From Dasypus novemcinctus (Eukaryota; Chordata; Mammalia; Cingulata; Dasypodidae), in assembly GCF_030445035.2 (NCBI RefSeq), contig NC_080675.1, forward strand, positions 69,890,544-69,954,543: a stretch of 64,000 nucleotides of DNA, in the 5' to 3' direction. The translations under genes and the position numbers were made by a program. Of the stretch, positions 1 to 12,639 are shown in pieces (position 1 is the first letter of the stretch; each line of letters starts with the position of its first letter). Below the pieces are notes generated by a model. The model did not search any database. It was not told the DNA's origin and was given only the letters and a program-made list of their open reading frames with translations.

Positions 1-1004
1 GGTCTATTTGCATTTTTTTGGATGGGAATATGTTGTGCTTCTTGGACAGTGATATCTATGTCCTTCAAAAGAGTTGTGAAATTTTCTACCATTATTTCTT
101 CAAATATTCCTTCTGCCCCTTTTCTCTTCTCCTTCTGGGACACCCTTGACACATATGTTTGCATGCCTTTTGCTGTCATTTAGTTCCCTGAGACCTTGTT
201 CATTTTTTTCCATTCTTTTCTTCATCTGTTCTTTCGTATGTTCCCTTTCAGAGGCCATTTCTTCAAGCTCACCAATCCTTTCTTCTGCCTCCTCAAATCT
301 GCTATTATATATTTCAATGCTTTTTTTTTCAAATAAAATCTTTAATGTGTATCTGTCATAAGCATTACATAACAGCTGCGCTTTTTATCATCATTTTCAG
401 AGTATTACTGCCTTGTAGAGATCCCAAATCACAGTCCAAGGAGGAGGAGACAGGGGAAGTCTACTAGTTCAATTGTATACCCAGGTCAATAACTCATTCT
501 ACTTCATATCCCTATTAAATGACATATAGCATCTGGTTAAGTATTTCCAGGGACAGGAGTCCACCATCTCAAAGGCAGCTCATTGCATTGCTGAACCATG
601 GTCATCATCAGAAAGCTCAAAATCTTTCACTCATTTTCCCTCTGTAACAACTGAAATTAAGGCTTTTATCAGTTCTTTAGGACAATCCTACTACTATCTG
701 AAGGACTCTGCCATAACTTCTTACTTCTTTCTAGCTCTGCTTTGGATAAGAGGATGGTCCTTTCTATTGCAGACTAGCTTTTTTGTGTCTAAGATGTTGA
801 TTGCATCTTTCGTTCCCATAACATCTGCTATTTTTCTATACATGCTTTCAAATTTTTCTTTGTGCTCATCCAATGTCTTCTTAATATTCTTAATCTCTGT
901 AGCCATCTCATTGAATTTATTAAGGAGATTTGTTTGAACATCAGTGATGAGTTGTCTCAACTTATGTCATCTGGAGGCTTTCCTTGTTCCTTTAACTGGG
1001 CCAT
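1..1004 (-). pseudogene. L1 ORF1 (RNA-binding chaperone), broken, 5' part only
   Basis: ORF1p coats L1 RNA as a trimer. The start codon is at 1004-1002 on the minus strand, in the same context as the ORF1 start at 44261. A short deletion soon after the start puts the frame out, and the coiled-coil region then reads open in another frame from 960 to about 800 (DVQTNLLNKFNEMA, then IKKTLDEHKEKFESM). An insert of about 470 bases at 322-790 splits the frame. Homology resumes at 321-1, where the antisense of the region encoding the charged stretch before the RNA-recognition domain can be followed against 44500-44770. The remainder is outside the window. Not functional. Confidence 0.82.
322..790 (-). 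repeat. Insert in L1 ORF1, looks like a polyadenylated retrocopy
   Basis: The L1 ORF1 homology stops at about 321 and resumes at about 790. On the minus strand the insert ends with ATTAAA, then about 12 bases, then a run of nine A, the layout of a reverse-transcribed mRNA 3' end. No long frame is present and I do not recognise the source; it resembles 3'UTR or an unlisted repeat. No clear target duplication is visible, possibly because of decay. Confidence 0.5.
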
Positions 1005-1638
1005 AGCTTCCTTTTTCTTGGCATGGATTGTAGTTTTTCTTGGTGTCTTTGCATCTGGCTTACTAGAGTATTTTTTCTGGGTGCAGTTTTTCTCTTTAGT
1101 TTAGGCTTCTTATCCTTTCTCCCTTGCTGGTTGTGCAGTAGAAGCCAGGCATTTAGTTGGTACTGTAAACTGTGCAGGCTCAAAGTGCCTTCATTGCACC
1201 AGGGACCAGTGAAGCTTCTTCCAACTTTCACCTTTGTTAGGGGTAGGGACAGAGTCACAGCTTTGTGGAATAATCCAAGTGAAGACATAGTCTGTAGTTG
1301 CCCAGAGAGACTGATAAACCTTCAGGCCCCTTTTTCCCCTGCCTGGGATGGGGATGGAGCTCCTGGTCAGGCAGCAATCTATGCAGTGTGGGTCCAAGAT
1401 GACTCCAGTTGCCCTGGTAGACTTCTGATTTTCAGTCTATGCCAGCCAAAGTTACCTGCAGTTGCCTGTATAGGCTGATGCAGGGCTCTTCATATTCCTC
1501 CCTGACAGAGGCAGGGCTAAAGCCTAGGTTAGGGCTGCAGGCTGATCTGCATGAAAGAAACTGTTTCCTGCAGACACTGAGAGTTTTAATCAGCCAGGCT
1601 TCCCCTCAGGTGGAGGTGGAGTCAAAATGGCTGCTACT

Positions 1639-2013
1639 GGGAAACGGATTTGGCCCAGTGGTTGGGGTGTCCATCTACAACATGGGAGGTCCGCGGTTCA
1701 AACCCCAGGCCTCCTTGACCCATGTGGAGCTGGCCAATGCGTAGTGCTGATGCGTGCAAGGAGTGCCCTGCCACGCAGGGGTGTCCCCCGCATAGGGGAG
1801 CCCCACACCCAAGGAGTGTGCCCCGTAAGGCAAGCCACCCAGCACGAAAGAAAGTGCAGCCTGCCCAGGAATGGTGCCGCACACACTTCCCATGCTGCTG
1901 ACAACAACAGAAGTGGACAAAGAAACAAGACGCAGCAAATAGACACAGAGAACAGACAACCAGGGAAGGGGGGGGATTAAATAAATAAATAAATCTTAAA
2001 AAAAAAAAAAAAA
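1639..2013 (+). mobile_element. DAS-type tRNA-derived SINE, long form
   Basis: It starts gggaaacgg, has a tRNA-like head with a B box at ggttcaaacc, a GC-rich body with two caaggagtg motifs, and an A-rich tail of (aaat)n then poly-A. The 10-bp duplication ggctgctact lies at 1629-1638 and 2014-2023. DAS SINEs are known from armadillo and derive from a tRNA-Ala-like sequence; the family assignment comes from memory of the family and from the five related copies here. It is inserted in the L1 5'UTR, so it is younger than that L1. Confidence 0.9.
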
Positions 2014-2840
2014 GGCTGCTACTTGCCTCTTTCTGACTTGGGCTGATTCATGCCTCAGGTGTTCCCAGGGTTATAGCTTAGCCAGCCAAGTCTCCCAATC
2101 AGTAGCTGAAATCAGCAATGAACCGTCTCCTCTTCCCCTGTTTCTGGGAAATGGAGCTTTCAATTTCAGTCACAGAATAGCTTCTGGGAAGGCTCATGCT
2201 GCCAGAGTAGGATAAACTGGCCTCCATGGCTTGGCCAGTAATTTCCCAGAATGGCTGGTACAGGTCCCTGCAGCTTCCTTCCTGCTGGAGGTGGCACTGG
2301 GGCCTAGGCTAGACCTGCAATATGATCTGGATGGACAGAAACTGGTCCCCACCAGCACTGGGATTTTCTGTCTGGCCTGCTTCATGCCAGGTGTGGAGTT
2401 ACGATGGCAGTTCCCAGCCTCTTTCTGACTTGGAGAGGGTCAAACTTTAGCTGTTCTCAGGATTATACTGTAGCCTGCTGAATGTACTCATCAATAGCTG
2501 AAATTAGTGCCCAACCATCTCTTCCTCCCTAATTTTGGGGAGTGGAGCTTGCTTTAAATTCCAGTCATGGAATAGCTCCCAAGGCAGCTTGTGTGCCCAG
2601 TGGAGGATGGGCACTGGACTCCGTGGCATGGAGTGCTCTATTTATGAGTCTTCTCTGCGGATGGGCAGTTTCCTCCTTCTAGTCCTTCAAGGTTGTTGCA
2701 GGATGCTCTTCTGGTCTCCTGGAGTCCCCAAACAAGTACTTCAGCTAGCTCCAGAGAGCTCTGGGTGTTTGCTAACTGCCCTGTAGCAGGAGCTGACTCT
2801 AGGAGCTCCTTACTCCAACACCATCTTGCTGGTTTTCCCT

Positions 2841-4330
2841 GATGGAGTTCTGATTGGGATTGTATTGAATCTTTAAGTAATTTTGAATAGATCTTAACAA
2901 TATTTAGTCTTCCAAGTTATGAGTATAGAGTGCCCTTCCATTTATTTAGATTTTTTTTTGATTTTTTGAGGATTGTTTTATAGTTTTCAGTGTATGAGTC
3001 CTTTATATCCTTGTTTAGACTTATTCCAAGAAATTTGATTACTTTAATTGGTATTGTAATTGGATTTTTTTCTTGATATCCTCCTTAGACTTCTATTAGT
3101 AGTGTATAGAAGCTGCTACTTATTTTTGCATGTTGATCTTGTATCCCAGCACTTTGCTGAATCCATTTATTAGTTCTAGTAGCTTTGTTGTAGATTTTCC
3201 ATATATATATAGGATCATGTTATCAGCAAATTGTGAAAGTTTTACTTCTTCCTTTCCAATTTAAATGCATTTAATTTCTTTTTCTTGCCTTACTGCTCTG
3301 GCTAGAATATCCAGTACCATGTTGAATAATAGTGATTAGAGTTGGCACCCTTGTTTTGTTCCAAATCTTAGAAGGAATGAGTCTAGTCTTTCACCATTGA
3401 GTATGATGTAGTAGTGGGTTTTTCTTACATGTCCCTTATCATATTGAGGAAGTTTCCTTCTATTCCTATTTTTCTAATTATTTTTATCAAGAAATGATGC
3501 TGGATTTTTGTCAAATGACTTTTTTGCATCAATTGAGATTATCATGTATTTTTCCCTTCATTTTTTTTGATGTGTGTATTACATTAATTGCTTTTACTAT
3601 TTTGAACCACCTTTGCATACACAGGATAAAACCAACTTGATCATGGTGTATAATTCTTTTAATGTGCTGTTAGATTCAAATTGCTAGTATTTTGCTGAGG
3701 ATTTTTGCATCTATATTCATAAAAGAAATTGGTCTCTTTTTTTTCTTGTAGTTATCTTTCTCTGACTTTGGTATTAAGGTGATGTTGGCTTCATAGAATC
3801 ACTTAGATAGCATTTCCTCCTGTTCACCCTTTTGGAAAAGTTTTAGTAGGATTGACATTAATTGTTTTTGAAATGTTTTGTGAAATTCCCTATGAAGCCA
3901 TCTGGTCCTGGGCTTTTCTTTGTTAAGGAGTTTAGGATTACTGATCCAATCACTTCACTTGTAATTGGTCTGTTGAGATCTTCTGTTTCTTCCAGAGTCA
4001 GTGTAGACTCTTCTTGTGTTTCTAGGACTTTGTCTTTTTCATCTAGGGTATCTAAATTTTTGGCATAACAGATGTTAATCTAATGATCCTTGTTATTATT
4101 GTTGGGTCAGTAGCAAAGTCCTCTCATTTCTGATTTTATTTGTTTGCATGCTTTCTGTTTTTTCCTTTGTCTGTCTAACTAGTGTTTTATCAATTTTGTT
4201 GATTTTTTCAAAGAGGCAACTTTTGGTTTTGTTAATGTTCTCATTTTTTTTTCTCTGTTTCACTTATGTCTGCTCTTTTGTTTACTTGATAAAGCCATAT
4301 CTTCCTGTTTGTTAGTATGGCTTATAATTT
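2841..4330 (-). mobile_element. Older L1 ORF2 fragment, antisense
   Basis: The minus strand encodes degenerate reverse-transcriptase-region L1 ORF2, full of stops and frameshifts. It is recognised by characteristic antisense wording such as cacccttgttttgttccaaatctt, and by the T-rich plus strand typical of antisense L1. It abuts the 5' end of the younger L1 at 2838. No usable protein remains. Confidence 0.8.
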
Positions 4331-6097
4331 CCTACTGAAGTCTGACCATCTGATTGTTCTGATGTGTTAACTCTGAAAGTCATTTTCTCTATTTCCTAGG
4401 GCTTTGTTGTCGATTGACTTTGTGTTAAGACTGTTCTTTGATGCTTGGTCCAACTCATTCTGGATGTTTAAAGTAACCCATATTCAGCAGTTCAGGATTT
4501 CTTAACTCCTCAGAACCCGATTCATGCATTGGCTATATGGTACAATTGTTAAGAATTCCCTTTTTTGTGCAATTCTTTCACTTCCAGGAGAAAGTTTCCT
4601 TTCCTCTGTTTCCTCTCTGGGAATACAGACCTATCCTGTTTGTTTTTGTCCATAATTTTCTCCCCAGCTTTTTATGATTTATTTAACTTATTTCCCTCAC
4701 TTGGTTCCCTCTTTTCATAATACTTCTCCATTCCAGAACTCTTTTCTGCCCTGGGTTTATTCCCAGTTAGTGTTTTCTACTCCAGGGAGTGAGTGGGTGT
4801 TAATTCAGTAAGGTCTGTTTTGTGTTTATGTGGTCCAGCACATAAGGAGTGGGTTGAAAGTGTCTATATTTTGCTGATAATTCTGCCATGATCTCTTTTT
4901 CTGACCCTTTTATATATGGCATTCCTCAGCCACTTGTATTCCACCTGGGTTTTCATTGACTTTTGTCCTTGTGCCTGACATGTGCCACATTCTAACTCAC
5001 TGCTGTGAGTGGTGGATCTATGGTCTCCAACTATGGCAGAAGAGACCCAAGCCATGATGCCACTTGTGACTTTTAAGTTGTATGGGACTGAGTGAGGGGA
5101 GAGATCCAGACTGGTATGTCTGAGAATAAATGTCCTGCCTGATTTTGGTATTTATTTTTCCTTTTCTTTGATTCAGCTTTTGTGGAGCCCTTATCAATAG
5201 TCTCTATCATAGTTCAGAGATCTGAGGAAGTGGGATTTGTCCTTTTATTAGTTGATTCTGAAAGAAGACTCTTCCAAGGGATATCTTCAGTAATTATGTT
5301 AATGATGCCATTCTAAAATGTACTTTTCTAAAAGTACTTTTCTAAAACCTTGATTATCACAAGTAATTTAGCTATGCATTTGTTTCTGGATAAGTGTATG
5401 ATGATCATGAAGCTTGGAAAAATTTAAATGGTATGCCTTTCTTGAGCATCCCTTGTTTGTGTTTACCTCAAAATTTCTATTTCACTCTTGTATTTAAAAT
5501 ACCACCTTGAGTTCTGTTTTCAGTTTTGACATATAAAGAACTTGGAATTCATCACTCCAATACTTACAGTTGAAAACCCAGGAAAAATTGAGAAGCTACA
5601 ACTTTTCTTGGACTCATCAAAAAATTGAGTTGACAGGGCAAACAGCAATCCCAGAATCTAAAATGCAAACACATTCAGAGAAACACAGCCAATATCTGTT
5701 CAACTGGACCAGAAATCACTGAAATCACAAAACATTTATGAATCAGCATAAAATTTGCAGAAAAATAAAGTGAAAGATTCAGAAATACAGTCATTTTAAA
5801 ATAATTAAAGAGTTAGGTATATTTAATGAGGAAGGTTGAAAACACTCAACTATTAAAAGGAATGGCATACAAAAGAGATAATAGTCTTAATGTTTTGCCA
5901 GAATGAATGATTAATACTAAAGTTTAGGAACTATGAAGAAGTAGATTTAGGTACAGTTTAAAAGAGAAACTTCTGGATATTGGATTTTTATCATATGTTT
6001 TTCATCACCAGAAATTTTCTAGTAGTAAATAAATGACCTTTGTCCAATTGTATCACAATGAATATTCCCATATTTGGTCATGAATTGGTATGGAAGT
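4331..6097. other. Unassigned intergenic sequence
   Basis: No convincing gene. The first 800 bases may continue the older L1 or belong to another old repeat. 5140-6097 is AT-rich with no recognisable element. Short open frames here have no family signature. Confidence 0.5.
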
Positions 6098-6542
6098 TGT
6101 ATTATTCAAGGTTCTCTAGGAAAACAGAACATATCTGTAAGTTGTATGAGATTTTATAAAATTGTCTCACATGACCCTGGGGATACACAAGTCCAAATTC
6201 TGTAGGGCAGGCTACAAGCCAGACACTCAGATGAAGGTCCTCGTTGAAGACCCCAGGAGATGAAGAGATGCTGGTTGTCTGAAGTAGAGATGGGGACTCT
6301 CTCTCTCTGAATGCTGAAATCACTTCTCCTTTTAAGGCCTTTAACTGATTGTATGAGACTTCACTCATTGCTGATGGCAGTCACCTCAATTGATTGTAGA
6401 TGTAACCAGCCATCTATGCAATCAACTCACAGATGATTAAAGTCCATGAAATGCCCTTGTATTACAATTACCCCAATGCTTGCTTGACCAAACAACTGGA
6501 TACCATTACCTGGCTGAGTTACACATTAGCCTAATCATCACA
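6098..6542 (-). repeat. 3' LTR of the ERV-L remnant
   Basis: A 445-bp LTR with TG..CA ends on the minus strand. It aligns along its length with the solo LTR at 11934-12386: both plus strands start tgtatta, share gttc..tag..aacagaac near the edge, then cagggcaggct and later ccaaac.actgga. Family is possibly MLT2-like; the name is not certain. Confidence 0.7.
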
Positions 6543-7159
6543 TTCCACCACTTGTCAACTTGACAGCCATACACATCATCTTAAACCTTACTTAGTTTCT
6601 AAATAAAAACAAGAACAGACATGTTGTTTCTGAGAATACTCAAATGTTCTGTGAACAATGAGAAATGCACTAAATCCTGCCAGAATACAGTGCAAGTCTT
6701 TGGCTAATAGTCACTCTTAAACTTGACATCCTTAAAAACTACAATATGAAACTAATACAACTTATGTCTAATGATAAGGCGAAAGGATAAGGAAGAAAAC
6801 AATAGTTCACTTTATGTACATATGCAAACATACTCATAACAAAACAAGGAAGAAATATTCATGACCATTACAATCCTCATTTCTGTAACTGTTCATATGG
6901 TCAAACTTTGTATTTATCATTACCTTCATCCACTTTCCATTCCATGTTCCTTTTACCCTCTGCAAGCACTTCAGCTGGCCATGATTCTTTGGTGATCAAA
7001 ACTTTATTCCTGAAGATTCTGGGCCCTTGTTAGTCCTGTTTGGATTGTATTGTTGGAATTTTCCATTGACTTTAATCACAGAGCATGGTAGTAATAAGGG
7101 ACACTCTACAGCATCTCCTGAATTCCAGGCAAACTATTCTTTACCACCTGTGTAGGTGC

Positions 7160-7960
7160 TGTCCTATTTCCCCTTGAAAGAATCAATCACCCAAGTCAGT
7201 ACAGTAATTTCCTTCTTTGCCTGTTGATTCAGAGGCATGAAGATTCCAATGTGGTCAAGTGGCAGCCTTAACTTCCACTTCAATGGAGTCATTATTGTAT
7301 TCTCTGATGGAAGCACTCCTCCTTTTGGGAATAAGATCTGTAGATTAGCTGAGCTTAAGGTTGAAGGAACAGGAAACAAAAATTTTCCTGGTGGATCACT
7401 AGGGATAATAACAAGTGGTGACATTCCCATTTCCACCTCTTAATTCCTTGTCCCATGAATCCTGGCTATGGAAGAAACAGCACCACAGAGTTGATTTAGA
7501 GCATACACAGCCTTCTGGAGAACATTGCCCCAGACTTTCAAGGTATTGCCATCTATTTGGCACCATAATTGAGTCTCCAAAAGAACATTTCACCATTCTA
7601 TCAAACCAGCTGCTTCAGGATAATGTGAACATGGTAAGACCAGTGAATTCCATGAGCCTGTGCTCATTTATATACATCATTTGCTGTGAAGTGGGTTTCT
7701 TGATCAGAAGCAATGCTGTGTGGAATACCATGGTGGTTGATAAGATATTTGGTAAGTCTGCAGATGGTAATTTTTAAAGAATCATTGTATGCAGGGAATG
7801 GCAAACCATACTGGAATAAGAGTCTATTCCAAATCACTAAAACAAATCACTGCCCTTTTCATGATGGAAGTGGTTCATGTAATCAACCTGCCCCAAGGTA
7901 GCAAGCAGATCACCTTGGAAAATGGTGTCATATTGGGGGTTGAGTGTTGTTCTCTGTATT
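7160..7960 (-). pseudogene. ERV-L pol remnant: integrase catalytic core then dUTPase
   Basis: Integrase core: near 7735-7675 the minus strand encodes HGIPHSIASDQETHF, which contains the second catalytic Asp in its usual SDQ context. Upstream toward 7930, DLLATLGQVDYMNH resembles the start of the core. dUTPase-like sequence follows at about 7400-7170: WKLRLPLDHIGIFMPLNQQ then ITVLTWVIDS, corresponding to the central part of ERV-L dUTPase, with the VID element kept but the following part broken. Stops and frameshifts separate the blocks. No active enzyme is expected. Confidence 0.72.
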
Positions 7961-8030
7961 ATGATGCCTTCCAAATGAATTGTTCTACCATTATGTGGTT
8001 TTCCTTGCTAAACACCTAAACATGTTATTA

Positions 8031-10998
8031 TAAATTAAGTTTTACCATTCACATAATTCTTTTCAAGATATTACTTTCAAAGATTAAGTTTGATCAAGAA
8101 ATGGACATTCCAGAGTTTTCATGAAACAATATAACTGAAAAATATTATACATCCAATGAATTTTCATTCTTGAAGTATGATACAAAGATCATTTGTTTCA
8201 TTATAGACAGTCTGTGCTTCATTATTCTAGCTGAAAAAATAAGCCATATTGTAGATCAGGGAGGTTTTACTTTTTATAGTTCTTCTTTGCTTTTATTTCT
8301 TTTCTGTGGAAATGAACTAGAAAGTAAAGATCATTCTAAGTAAAAACTCCTTGAGGGAAAAAAAATTTACAGAATACATCAGCGGCTTGCATTTCACTTC
8401 TTTAGAATTGAAATAACCTTAAAATGCATAACTACTTTTTAATGACTAGATGACAAATACTGAAAGTTTAAAATCATTGTAGAAGGTAATGTCTTACTTT
8501 TAATTTCTAGAAACAGTTTGGATGAAAATGTCTAACAATTCCATTTTATTACTTTATGCCAATTGTGTTGTAATAAATACCAATTGTCTTGAACTCTGCT
8601 GATAATTGTAGCTTTTAAGTTCTTTTCCTTAAATATTTAGTACTGACAAAATTCAAAAGTGATTGGTCTACCTTTTCATATTGGTAGTATATCATGTATA
8701 TTGACTTTATGATGCTTTAGAATCGTTAGGAGATCTTTGAGGCTGGGATCTACTACAGTATTATCTATTTATGACATTCTCTCTCCTCTCCCCCCCACCT
8801 TTGTGATTGAAATTAGCCTTATGAGAAGGAATTGCATTTCAATAGTGATTGCTTTTGTTTCTATTATAAAAAGTTTAGTTCTCTTTTCCCTACCTCTTCT
8901 TAACTATATGGAAGCAATAAATATATATGAAAATTTATTTTTGAAATATGATTTAAATGGATTATTTCAATAGATGATGTAATTTTTCAAGTCATCATTT
9001 TATTATCAGAGTAGTTGATAATATAATCCACGAGCCCCTGTGATCATTTGTTTTTAAAGTATATCGCTTCTACCTCTCCCTCATATTCTTCCTCTCTTTG
9101 TTCAACTATAGCCAAATAGATGATATGTTAGTTCATTTTGGGGAGTTCAGGTAATCCTATGTTTCATTTCTCCTGACAACAGATTTTAGATTTTTTCAAG
9201 AATACAGCACATATGCTTTGTACAGAAAAAAATTTAACAAACTAGAACAAAGTCTCTGCTTAGTGTAAGATGCAATTGCATTAAATTGCAATTGCATAAA
9301 AGCTTTATTAAAAATAAAAATACCATATAGCGAGAATGCAACAAAACAACCTATTAATATTTTGATTTCCATAACGTTTTAATCTATGGTTAAAATCATT
9401 ATTTTCCAAGGTAATTTTTATTTCCTTTTCAAAAGTATTTTCTCCTTGTTGTGTGTGAGCAGGACCATAGTTTGATTTACAATTAAATGTTTTATTTAGA
9501 ATAATATTTAGTGCATGATTATGAGATCTCTATCTTTCTGACAGTCCAAAGAGTGTTTCTTACAAAATCCAAGGTATTTGTTAAGAGAAAATTTAAAATA
9601 CTCATTTAATTTTGGTTTTATCCCTTAACCTATGATAAAAGACATCTAAAACATTTTATTATAAATTTTATATTATTTTATGTTCATTTATCCATGCTAC
9701 ATACATAATTTGAATGAAAAATCATAAATGTATACCAAATTACAAGTGTGATATGCATATAGTAACTCATCTACTCATACACATATCTTATGTAAAAACA
9801 TATTAGATATACACACAAAGTCCTTCTGATTAAAGTTTGTAGGCATAAATGTATCCATTTCTACTTGAGGATTAATTTTTAAATCTATATAAATTTATGG
9901 GGCAGGCATGTAACTCAGAAACTCTTGACTCAAAGGATTTAAGATTAGAGAAGGATATCTTGAGGTTCAATACCTTTTTCTTATAAAAAATAAAGGAAGT
10001 AAAATAACTTAGAGGATAATAGCAGCTCACTGAAAAAAATAACTAAATTCATTTTGATATCAAACGGAAAAGTTCTGAAGTAGAAAAAGGGACACTGATA
10101 ACTCTCTTTACATCTCCTAGGTAAACTTATTTTTTTTCTATGGAGGCCAGGAAGAATGGCCATTCTCTCCATATTTGGAGAGAGATTATTTTAATTCACT
10201 TCTTATCATTTTTCACGTGAAAGCACATAATCAAAACTAGGTATAATTGAAAGCACTCTCTCCCTCAACTCAGAATTGAGTTGATTAAATGAATAAGTCC
10301 ATGAAGTAAAACATTAAGCTCTCTGTAAAACTTTTGCAATGTTTTAATTTTCTATTCAGGATTTCAAAACCACTAATAGTGAAGTCCATGCTATTTAAAA
10401 CTTGTCAGCACTGTAGTTATTCTAAAAAAAAATTTACAATAAATGTCAGTGAAGGAGTATTTTAATATGTAAAATAGTTTCTGAGTTAAACATATTGTCT
10501 TCCTTTCCAGAATTTCACCACCTGCTCAAGCAGCACATTTCTCTGTCTCACAGCAAATGATATATTTCTCTCAAAGGTGACTACTTCAGTATTAGAGTTG
10601 TTTGAATCTTTCGGTTATTTACCTAAGATGAATAAAGTTTAAGTTAGCTAATATAGCATAAGAGTATAGCTCATTTTTCTATGGGACTATGTTGGCTATA
10701 TTGATGAGTTATTATTGGTATCTCTAATTTGGATATTAGGTAATTCTCCCCGATATCACCTTGGTTAGTATCTTCTGTGAACCTATTCAAAGAGAATGTT
10801 TGAGTTAATGGACGAAGATGCATAATTTAAGACGTGTATTCATCTGTCTTCAAAATTCATCAAAGCTCAGATTTAATGTTTTAACAAGGAAAAAAGTAAA
10901 TGACTATCAGATAGAATATTTAGTGGACTAAACTTGGAAGTTTGGAATTTTATTATTTCCTTTTTGCATGAATTCCCCCACAAGTGCTTAATATGAAA
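8031..10998. other. AT-rich intergenic sequence
   Basis: About 3 kb with no recognisable gene, RNA gene or dated repeat. Small open frames (for example 8737-8973) have the composition expected by chance in AT-rich DNA. I see nothing further. Confidence 0.5.
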
Positions 10999-11420
10999 GT
11001 TTTTATATTTTTTGTCTATTGCTGCATAACAATTACTCCCAAAATTTAGTGGTTTAAAACAACAAACATTTATGATTGTACAGTTTCTGATGGTCAAGTA
11101 TTTAAAAATGGCTTAGCAAGGTGTGTATGTCTCAAGTTTCAGTCTGGGTATAAGCTGGGGTTTCAGGAAGCAAGACTGTGCTGGGACTGGAGCTCTCCTT
11201 CCAAGAAGGCTCATATCATGTTTGTTGGAAGGATGCCTTGATTTTTTTCTGACTCTTGGCAGGAGGTCTCAATTCCACATCAGAAGGGCATCTTTCAGGG
11301 CTGTTTGAGTATACCTGTGATGGCCCCAGAGAGAGTGATTCTTTAGAGCACAGGATAGACTAAATGTCTTTGATTACCTAGTCTCAGAAACATATATCAC
11401 CTCCACAATACCCTATTAAA
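10999..11420. repeat. Ancient interspersed repeat, family A (LTR- or MER-like)
   Basis: It opens with tattgctgcataacaatta, then ggtttaaaacaacaaac, the hallmark of a widely dispersed old mammalian repeat. A related segment is at 19230-19520 (aacaaaccaccccc.. gtgattatttatttgcc .. cagggctcagctgc). Strand and family name are not certain. Confidence 0.55.
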
Positions 11421-11933
11421 CAGGTCACCACTATTTAACATGGAAGGTGATTGTGCAAGAACATGAATAACATTAGGTGTGATTCATAAGGGTCTATACT
11501 AGGTACTATATTCAACTTTTACATTTAAAGTAATGTTAAGAAAGTTGGAAATATTCTAATTTATTGATATCTTATGGACATGCACTTTTTCAGTAGCTCC
11601 TTATTGGGAAGCTGTTGAGATCAGCTTTCAAAGAATTTAAAAACATCCTTTCAAAAATTCTTTCCAACTTTCCTAAGTAAAATGGTCCGTCCGCAAAGGA
11701 GAGCTATCTCCCATGTTTTAATCATTTTCACTTTTGTGACAAAAGCTTTTATTGACTATGTAATATGTGCTCTACTTCCCTGGCATTAAATCATTTCCAT
11801 CTTTCCATTTCCAACTCATTTCTTATCTAATTGACCAAGATGCCATCAACCTGAGTTAATAATTTGCTATCATTATCTAACTTTCACTTATTTTATCCTC
11901 TACTTCCTCCTAAAATAATTTGAATAAATTTAC

Positions 11934-12386
11934 TGTATTAGTCAGGGTTCCCCATAGAAACAGAACACAGTGCATATGTGTGTTTGTGTGTGTGCATAAA
12001 TATTGTGATTTATTATAGAAATTGGCTCTCACAACCACCATGGATATTGGAAAGTTCAAATTGCATAGGGCAGGCTGCAAGCTCAAAATTCCAATGAAAG
12101 ATTCAATGAATTCCCTAGGAGAAGCTGGCTGGCTGAAGTAGATTCAGAAATTCTTTTTGACTACTGAAAGTTCAGTTATCCTTTAAGACTTTCAAACAAT
12201 TTGATGAATGTTCTCTAATTGCCTAAGGTAATCTTTTTATATTGTAGATGTAATCAGCCATAGAGGCGATAAAATGATGTGATTTATATTCATGAAATGC
12301 TTAGGTAACAATTATGTCAGTGGTTACTTGACCAAACCACTGGACAACATAACCAGGCCGAACTACCTCTTGAACTTAACTATCAC
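11934..12386 (-). repeat. Solo LTR, same family as the ERV-L 3' LTR
   Basis: 453 bp with TG..CA ends, starting tgtattagtcagggttc on the plus strand and homologous over its length to 6098-6542. On the minus strand AATAAAT lies about 80 bases from the 3' end, as expected for an LTR poly-A signal. No flanking internal sequence is recognisable, so it is a solo LTR. A tg-rich stretch lies inside at 11967-11995. No duplication is visible. Confidence 0.7.
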
Positions 12387-12639
12387 ACAACTGTAACCAC
12401 CAATTTGGGCATGAAACATAGATACATAACACATTGTGTGTGTGTTTTTTTTTGTCATGATCTATGTGCATTATATTTGTAATATGTTTTTCTCAATAAG
12501 AACAAAATCTTCTTTTTTCTTTATTCAAGATGTTATGAGTTTACAGAACAATCATGCATAAAATACAGGATTTCAAAATACCACACTATTATTAACACCT
12601 TGCATTGGGGTGGAACTTTTGTTAAATTAATGATAGCAC

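Larger units (their letters stand above)
1..2838 (-). mobile_element. L1 LINE, 5' half (5'UTR and start of ORF1), antisense
   Basis: Read on the minus strand, this is the 5' end of an L1 starting near 2838, running through about 1.5 kb of 5'UTR into ORF1 and leaving the window at base 1. The start resembles two other L1 starts in the window (42889 and 63778), with a shared beginning around aaccagcaagatgg. The copy is interrupted by a SINE at 1639-2013 and by a non-L1 insert near 322-790. It appears to sit in an older antisense L1 (2841-4330). Its 3' end lies outside the window, so no target duplication can be checked. Confidence 0.88.
6098..8030 (-). mobile_element. ERV-L-type endogenous retrovirus, 3' part, antisense
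   Basis: On the minus strand the order is integrase, dUTPase, about 600 bases of non-coding sequence, a purine-rich tract (aagtggtggaa) and then an LTR beginning TGTGATGATTAGG at 6542 and ending ..AATACA at 6098. dUTPase placed after integrase is the known ERV-L arrangement. The 5' part, including gag, RT and the 5' LTR, is not recognisable beyond about 8030, so the element is 5'-truncated or decayed. Many stops indicate an old insertion. Confidence 0.75.

Noticed and set aside
1023..1478. 151-codon plus-strand frame with hydrophobic start
   Set aside because: It is antisense to an L1 5'UTR; the hydrophobic character comes from pyrimidine-rich sequence.
1639..1715. tRNA gene candidate (tRNA-like head with B box)
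   Set aside because: The head is degenerate, part of a SINE with an A-rich tail and target duplication, and repeats at other SINE copies.
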